Positions 6,368 through 9,218 of a stretch of 9,218 nt of DNA are shown piece after piece. The number at the start of each line of letters is the position of its first letter. Within the stretch, counting starts at the first letter, position 1. The notes beneath the pieces are model-generated. The model did no database searches and had not been told where the DNA came from. It saw only the letters and a list, made by a program, of their open reading frames with translations. Source of the stretch: an uncultured Chloroflexota bacterium (GTDB taxonomy: Bacteria > Chloroflexota > Dehalococcoidia > SM23-28-2 > RBG-16-64-32); contig CAJXNA010000063.1 of the NCBI GenBank assembly GCA_913056415.1, forward strand, positions 1 to 9,218, in the 5' to 3' direction. The position numbers and the translations under genes are program-made.

Positions 6368-7629
6368 CCCTGCCCCTCGCGCCTTTTCAACGCCTCTACC
6401 GGGCTGGGCAGCGGCCCGAACACCACCTCCGCCGCCCGCAGCTCCGCGATCTCTTCGGCGGATAGCCCCAGCAGCGAGGTCAGCACCTCGTCCGTGTGCT
6501 CGCCGATGGCCGGCGGTGGGCCCTGGATGCCGCCGGGCGTGCGGCTGAGCCGGACGGGAGTGTCCGGCACCTTCAGGCTGAAGCCTGCCGGGTGCTCCAC
6601 CTCCACCAGCATTTCGCGGGCCTTAACCTGCGGCTGCTCGGCGGCGTGGGGGATATCGTTCAGGGGGCCGCAGGGCAGGCCGATGGTGTCGAACTCGCGC
6701 AGCCACTCCTCAGTTGTGCGCTGACGCAGCGCCTCGTTCAGCATCGGCTCAAGCTCCGCGTGGTGCTCCGTGCGCAGGGCCGGCGAATCGAAGCGTGGGT
6801 CGTCGATGAGGTCGGGGCGGCCGATGGTGGCGCAGAGGAGCTCCCACTGATTCGGCACGCCCCAGGAGAGGGCGAGGACGATCCAGCCGTCCTTGGTGGG
6901 GAACGCCTGGAACGGGGTCGTCAGGGGATGTCGGGTGCCGATCGGCCCGGGCGTCTCGCCGGTGGCGAAGTAGCGCATGAACGCGTTCTCCAGTATCGCG
7001 ATCTGGCAGTCGAGCATACTTATGTCAATCATCTGTCCCCGACCGCTCCTCTCTCGCTCGTGGAGCGTGGCCAGTATGCCGATCGCCGTGTAGAGCCCGG
7101 CGGCGATGTCGCCCAGGGAGATGCCCGGGCGAACCGGCGGCCCGCCTGGCTCGCCGGTAATGCTCATGATACCGCCCATCCCCTGGACGACGATGTCGAG
7201 CGCGGGCCGCAGCCGGTCCGGCCCCGTCTGCCCAAAGCCGGATGTCGCCGCGTAGATAAGGCGGGGGTTGCGGGCGGATAGCGTCTCGTAGCTCAGCCCC
7301 AGCGACTCCATCGTGCCAGGGGTGAAGTTCTCCATCACCACGTCCGCCTTTTCGGCCAGCCGCAGGAAGAGATCCTTGCCCGCGGGCCGCTTCAGATCCA
7401 GGCAGATGCTCTTCTTGCCGCGGTTGACGGAGAAGAAGTAGCCGCTCTCGTTCTTGATGTGCGGCCCGGTGGTGCGGGCCACGTCGCCGAAGGGCGGCCG
7501 CTCCACCTTGATCACCTCCGCCCCCAAGTCACACAGGATTTCGGAGCCGAACGGCCCGGCGAGGACCCACGTGAGGTCGAGGACGGTTATACCCGATAAC
7601 GGGCCGGCGGCCTGCTTCGCTTTGGGCAT
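6364..7629 (-). CDS. Class III (CaiB/BaiF family) CoA-transferase, second copy
   Basis: A 421-residue paralogue of the first CoA-transferase, with a 10-residue N-terminal extension and a longer C-terminus. It has GITVLDLTWVLAGP at 13-26, LCDLGAEVIKVERP at 32-45, NRGKKSICLDLK at 69-80, and the likely catalytic Asp174 in PGISLGDIAAG, a more canonical site than in the first copy. The region MSITGEPGGPP at 155-165 is the glycine-rich stretch before the aspartate. ATG 7629 is preceded only by a weak AGG, and a TATCAT box lies 9 nt upstream, so a very short leader is possible. The gene follows the HesB-like gene by 43 nt on the same strand and may be cotranscribed with it. Its TAG lies on the same CTAG as the first copy's stop. 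The two copies look clearly diverged, so their substrates probably differ. Confidence 0.95.
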   Translation of the reverse strand: MPKAKQAAGPLSGITVLDLTWVLAGPFGSEILCDLGAEVIKVERPPFGDVARTTGPHIKNESGYFFSVNRGKKSICLDLKRPAGKDLFLRLAEKADVVMENFTPGTMESLGLSYETLSARNPRLIYAATSGFGQTGPDRLRPALDIVVQGMGGIMSITGEPGGPPVRPGISLGDIAAGLYTAIGILATLHERERSGRGQMIDISMLDCQIAILENAFMRYFATGETPGPIGTRHPLTTPFQAFPTKDGWIVLALSWGVPNQWELLCATIGRPDLIDDPRFDSPALRTEHHAELEPMLNEALRQRTTEEWLREFDTIGLPCGPLNDIPHAAEQPQVKAREMLVEVEHPAGFSLKVPDTPVRLSRTPGGIQGPPPAIGEHTDEVLTSLLGLSAEEIAELRAAEVVFGPLPSPVEALKRREGQG

Positions 7630-7672
7630 GGCAGACCTATGATAGCGAGAGGATGTGCGGTTGGGCTAGGGC

Positions 7673-7978
7673 TTAGGCCTCAGGCTGTGGCTCGGGCTCT
7701 GGGCTGTGGGCGCCCAGAAGGGTTAGGCTGGTGCCATGAGGCGTCTGCTGGAGATCTAGGGTGGCTTCTTCGCCTAGCGCCTCACCCACCTCGGTGTCTA
7801 CCAGCAGGTAGTTCTGGCCTTCCTGCTCAAAGATGTGATCGCCCTCTTTGGGGTCGTCCAGGGTGAGCTGGTAGCCCTCCTCGGTGTACACGACACGGAG
7901 AGCTTCCGGAGTACCCTCCTTCTTGCGGGTCAGAGCCTCTCGGAGGTACGCAGCAGCCTTATCGGTCACGGTTAGCAT
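7673..7978 (-). CDS. HesB/IscA-fold protein without cysteines
   Basis: A 101-residue protein resembling the A-type iron-sulfur carrier fold: MLTVTDKAAAYLREAL at the start, a central YQLTLDDPKEGDHIFEQEG, then NYLLVDTEVGEAL and ATLDL. True IscA/HesB proteins bind iron or clusters with three conserved cysteines near the middle and C-terminus. This protein has no cysteine at all, so a classical Fe-S carrier role is unlikely; such degenerate members are known as conserved proteins of unclear role. The last nine residues are a Pro-Glu repeat (PEPEPQPEA). ATG 7978 has AAGGGA six bases upstream. It sits 70 nt after the zinc-ribbon gene and 43 nt before the second CoA-transferase. The gap 7979-8048 holds only a short GCTGC/GCAGC stem and an AT-rich patch. 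Fold call moderate; function unknown. Confidence 0.72.
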   Translation of the reverse strand: MLTVTDKAAAYLREALTRKKEGTPEALRVVYTEEGYQLTLDDPKEGDHIFEQEGQNYLLVDTEVGEALGEEATLDLQQTPHGTSLTLLGAHSPEPEPQPEA

Positions 7979-8048
7979 TGGCGTTCCCTTCCGCGAGGGT
8001 GCTGCGGCTCAGTGCAGCGCTATAGTTATGTTATGGGTGAAGCCAGGC

Positions 8049-8372
8049 CTACCAGCGTGGGCTGCTCTCCTTCTGCTTAGAGAAGCAATCGCTGCAGTAG
8101 ACTGGCCGGTCCTGGCGCGGTAGGAACGGGACCTGGCAGGCGTTGCCACAACTGGCGCAGACCGCGTCGTACATCTGGCGGGATCCGCCGTAGTCGCCGC
8201 CGCCACCGCCGTAGCCGCCGCCGCCGCCGCCGCCGCGCCTGGCCTGACGGCAGGAAGGGCAGCGCTTGGGGTCCTGGTATCCGCGCTCCGAGTGGAACTG
8301 CTGATCATCCGAGCTGAAGACAAACTCAGAGTTACACTCCACACAGGTAAGGTTTCGATCTTCGTAGGCCAC
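8049..8372 (-). CDS. Double zinc-ribbon protein with glycine-rich linker
   Basis: A 107-residue protein with two treble-clef or ribbon-like zinc sites. The N-terminal one has CVEC (Cys10, Cys13) and CPSC (Cys38, Cys41) around FHSERGYQDPKR, a probable zinc-ribbon domain. The C-terminal one has CASCGNAC (Cys72, Cys75, Cys79), the conserved CQVPFLPRQDRPVYCSDCF, and Cys93/Cys96. A Gly/Tyr linker (about residues 47-63) separates them. Proteins of this architecture are common in Chloroflexota and related lineages; nucleic-acid or protein binding is likely but unproven. The start is GTG at 8372, fixed by a perfect AAAGGAGG at 8380-8387 with a 7-nt spacer. That ribosome binding site and the start codon fall in an 11-bp inverted repeat, suggesting translational control. 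A promoter-like sequence lies at 8528-8556, implying a leader of about 150 nt. Confidence 0.9.
   Translation of the reverse strand: MAYEDRNLTCVECNSEFVFSSDDQQFHSERGYQDPKRCPSCRQARRGGGGGGGYGGGGGDYGGSRQMYDAVCASCGNACQVPFLPRQDRPVYCSDCFSKQKESSPRW
8192..8236 (-). repeat. GGC-rich trinucleotide tract encoding the glycine linker
   Basis: A run of Gly codons, read on the plus strand as repeats of GCC/CCG, interrupted by Tyr and Asp codons. It encodes the flexible linker of the zinc-ribbon protein. Such a tract may vary in length between strains by slippage in multiples of three. Confidence 0.7.
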
Positions 8373-8419
8373 TCGATGACCTCCTTTCTCTCTCCTGGGT
8401 TAAGGTCCGGTCATCGAGT
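8371..8419 (-). promoter_or_regulatory. Hairpin covering the ribosome binding site and start codon of the zinc-ribbon gene
   Basis: Perfect 11-nt inverted repeats lie at 8409-8419 and 8371-8381. In the minus-strand transcript, ACTCGATGACC pairs with GGTCATCGAGT around a 27-nt loop. The 3' arm contains the last two G of the Shine-Dalgarno sequence, the whole spacer and the first two bases of GTG, while AAAGGA stays in the loop. Folding would hinder initiation; temperature, a bound protein or ribosome movement upstream could open it. Pairing is seen in sequence; regulation is inferred. Confidence 0.6.
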
Positions 8420-8476
8420 CGAAGCGGTTGCGGGGGAGTCGACGCGCAGAACTTTAACCTCGTCTACAACATGAAA

Positions 8477-8496
8477 GGCCCCGACGGGTCGGGGCC
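8477..8496 (-). terminator. Terminator-like hairpin in the zinc-ribbon gene leader
   Basis: GGCCCCGA and TCGGGGCC form a stem of at least 8 bp around CGGG (plus-strand order). On the minus strand the stem is followed by TTTCAT, a short T run. It lies about 95 nt downstream of the TlpA-like gene's stop and also downstream of the promoter-like boxes at 8528-8556. It may therefore end the redox-gene transcript or attenuate the zinc-ribbon transcript. The T tract is short, so efficiency is doubtful. Confidence 0.5.
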
Positions 8497-8527
8497 ACCG
8501 CGTCATAGAAGGTACAATCCATCGCGG

Positions 8528-8556
8528 ACTATAGTAGCACAGCGAGTCAAGGTCAG
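8528..8556 (-). promoter_or_regulatory. Candidate promoter for the zinc-ribbon gene
   Basis: On the minus strand, CTGACC (8551-8556) and TATAGT (8528-8533) are spaced by 17 nt. The -10 matches consensus at 5 of 6 bases and the -35 at 4 of 6. Transcription would start near 8521, about 150 nt before GTG 8372, which would place both leader hairpins inside the transcript. Confidence 0.45.
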
Positions 8557-8559
8557 CAA

Positions 8560-8592
8560 GGGGCCGCACTAGCCCCGCAGGTGGCGGGGGCT
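8560..8592 (-). terminator. Overlapping GC-rich hairpins just after the redox gene
   Basis: Starting at the stop of the TlpA-like gene, AGCCCC/GGGGCT (arms 8587-8592 and 8571-8576, with an inner GC/GC) can pair. An alternative GGGGC/GCCCC stem uses 8572-8576 and 8560-8564. The two share one arm and exclude each other. On the minus strand the second is followed by TTGCT, not a true T tract. It could be a weak terminator for the redox gene. Confidence 0.3.
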
Positions 8593-9084
8593 TCACCCCG
8601 GCTTGAAGTCCGGATTGCCGTCGTCCGCGGCGGCGATGACGACAGGCTTCACTCCCAGCCTCTCCGCCAGCCCCGCTGAGAGCGAGTTGAGCTCCGCCTT
8701 GTGGAAGCCTGCAGACTGTTGCGCGATCCGGCCCGCGCGGTCTATGAGGAAGAGGGTGGGTGTGGCCGGCGGATCGTAGGCCTTGGATACCGTGTAGCCA
8801 TCCGCGTCTGGCAGGACCGGATACGTCATGCCGTATGCAGCCGCGTAGCGGCCCGCATCCTCGGGCGTATCCTGCGCCACCGCCCAGAGCCTCCAGCCGT
8901 CATCGGGATAGCTCTCCTTGAGCCGGTTGATGTATGGGAACGCCAGGTCGCAGGTCCCGCAGGTAGTCTTGAAGAACACCAGCAGCACAGGGCCGTGGGC
9001 CAGGGCAGCCGCGAGTGTGTAAGATTCGCCGTCAGTCCCCTTGAGGGAGAAGTCCGGCGCTCTAGTTCCTACTTCGACGGTCAT
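8593..9084 (-). CDS. Thioredoxin-fold redox protein (TlpA/AhpC-TSA type)
   Basis: A 163-residue thioredoxin-fold protein of the redoxin/AhpC-TSA-like group, expected to reduce or exchange thiols. Residues 1-30 give the family opening (VGTRAPDFSLKGTDG). The active site is CGTC (Cys42, Cys45) in VFFKTTCGTCDLAFP, and Pro109 in ATPTLFLID is the likely cis-proline next to it. The inserted segment RLWAVAQDTPEDAGRYAAAYG resembles TlpA/ResA-type proteins. Unlike most of those, it has no signal peptide or membrane anchor, so it should act in the cytoplasm. The tail after about residue 145 is unusual, ending DDGNPDFKPG. ATG 9084 has AGGAG 9 nt upstream (9094-9098). It is upstream of the zinc-ribbon gene on the same strand by 220 nt; a link through zinc-bound cysteines is possible but unproven. 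The 134 nt to its right hold no gene I can see, only a TATCAT box at 9121-9126. Confidence 0.9.
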   Translation of the reverse strand: MTVEVGTRAPDFSLKGTDGESYTLAAALAHGPVLLVFFKTTCGTCDLAFPYINRLKESYPDDGWRLWAVAQDTPEDAGRYAAAYGMTYPVLPDADGYTVSKAYDPPATPTLFLIDRAGRIAQQSAGFHKAELNSLSAGLAERLGVKPVVIAAADDGNPDFKPG

Positions 9085-9218
9085 AGCGATTCGCTCCTGC
9101 GGACGATGGCGGCATGGCCTATGATACCGTACGTCAGGGGATGGCGCTGATGAGCGGTGCTGCGCGCTGACGGTTGGGGACGATTCGTATCTAGAATCCG
9201 GTCACTAACGGACCTTCA

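Noticed and set aside
8003..8020. GCTGC/GCAGC stem between the zinc-ribbon and HesB-like genes
   Set aside because: Only 5 bp with an 8-nt loop and no T tract; too weak to call a terminator.
8411..8596. A 61-codon minus-strand frame as a full gene
   Set aside because: Its first half overlaps the end of the redox gene and promoter region, it has no ribosome binding site, and it matches no known family; only its last part is kept as a possible leader peptide.
9167..9193. Plus-strand promoter near the right edge (CTGACG and TATCTA)
   Set aside because: The spacing is only 15 nt, both boxes are imperfect, and no downstream gene is visible in the window.
1..9218. tRNA, rRNA, CRISPR, insertion sequence or att sites
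   Set aside because: I saw no cloverleaf, no rRNA stretch, no regularly spaced repeats and no transposase or integrase; the few repeats are single hairpins or coding tracts.

Overview
The window is high-GC DNA carrying nine protein genes or gene pieces. No rRNA, tRNA, CRISPR array or transposase gene was found. From about position 1350 to the right end, the content points to an uncultured Chloroflexota-type bacterium, possibly Dehalococcoidia/SAR202. It has an enolase-superfamily enzyme, two class III CoA-transferases, a glycine-linked double zinc-ribbon protein and a DinB-like protein, a mix I associate with that group. This is a family-level impression; no database search was possible.

Layout. 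(1) Positions 1-~1350, minus strand: the C-terminal part of a flagellar hook-length control protein (FliK), then flgD, which runs off the left edge. These look like flagellar genes of an alphaproteobacterial type. (2) An abrupt break lies near 1340-1361. FliK loses its N-terminal half there and a plus-strand DinB-like gene begins head to head with it. (3) Positions 1858-3780 hold an uncharacterised TIM-barrel protein (minus) and a histidine phosphatase (plus), transcribed divergently. (4) Positions 3828-7629 form a catabolic-looking block: a mandelate racemase/muconate lactonizing type enolase-superfamily enzyme (minus) and a CaiB/BaiF CoA-transferase (plus) leave a shared promoter region that also holds two perfect hairpins. 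A second CoA-transferase (minus) meets the first tail to tail on one CTAG that supplies both stop codons. (5) Positions 7673-9084, minus: a thioredoxin-fold redox protein, the double zinc-ribbon protein and a cysteine-free HesB/IscA-fold protein, reading toward the second CoA-transferase.

How the parts may work together. The enolase-superfamily enzyme and the CoA-transferases could act on carboxylic acids: one by racemisation or dehydration through an enolate, the others by activation to CoA thioesters. Substrates cannot be read from the sequence. The 9084-to-6364 genes share a strand, but a promoter-like sequence and a long structured leader precede the zinc-ribbon gene, so they are probably more than one transcript.

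Most notable are the leader of the zinc-ribbon gene, where an 11-bp inverted repeat pairs across the ribosome binding site and start codon; the fliK/DinB junction, which may be an assembly chimera; and the twin hairpins in the divergent promoter region. I did not find convincing evidence of a wholly new multi-gene system.
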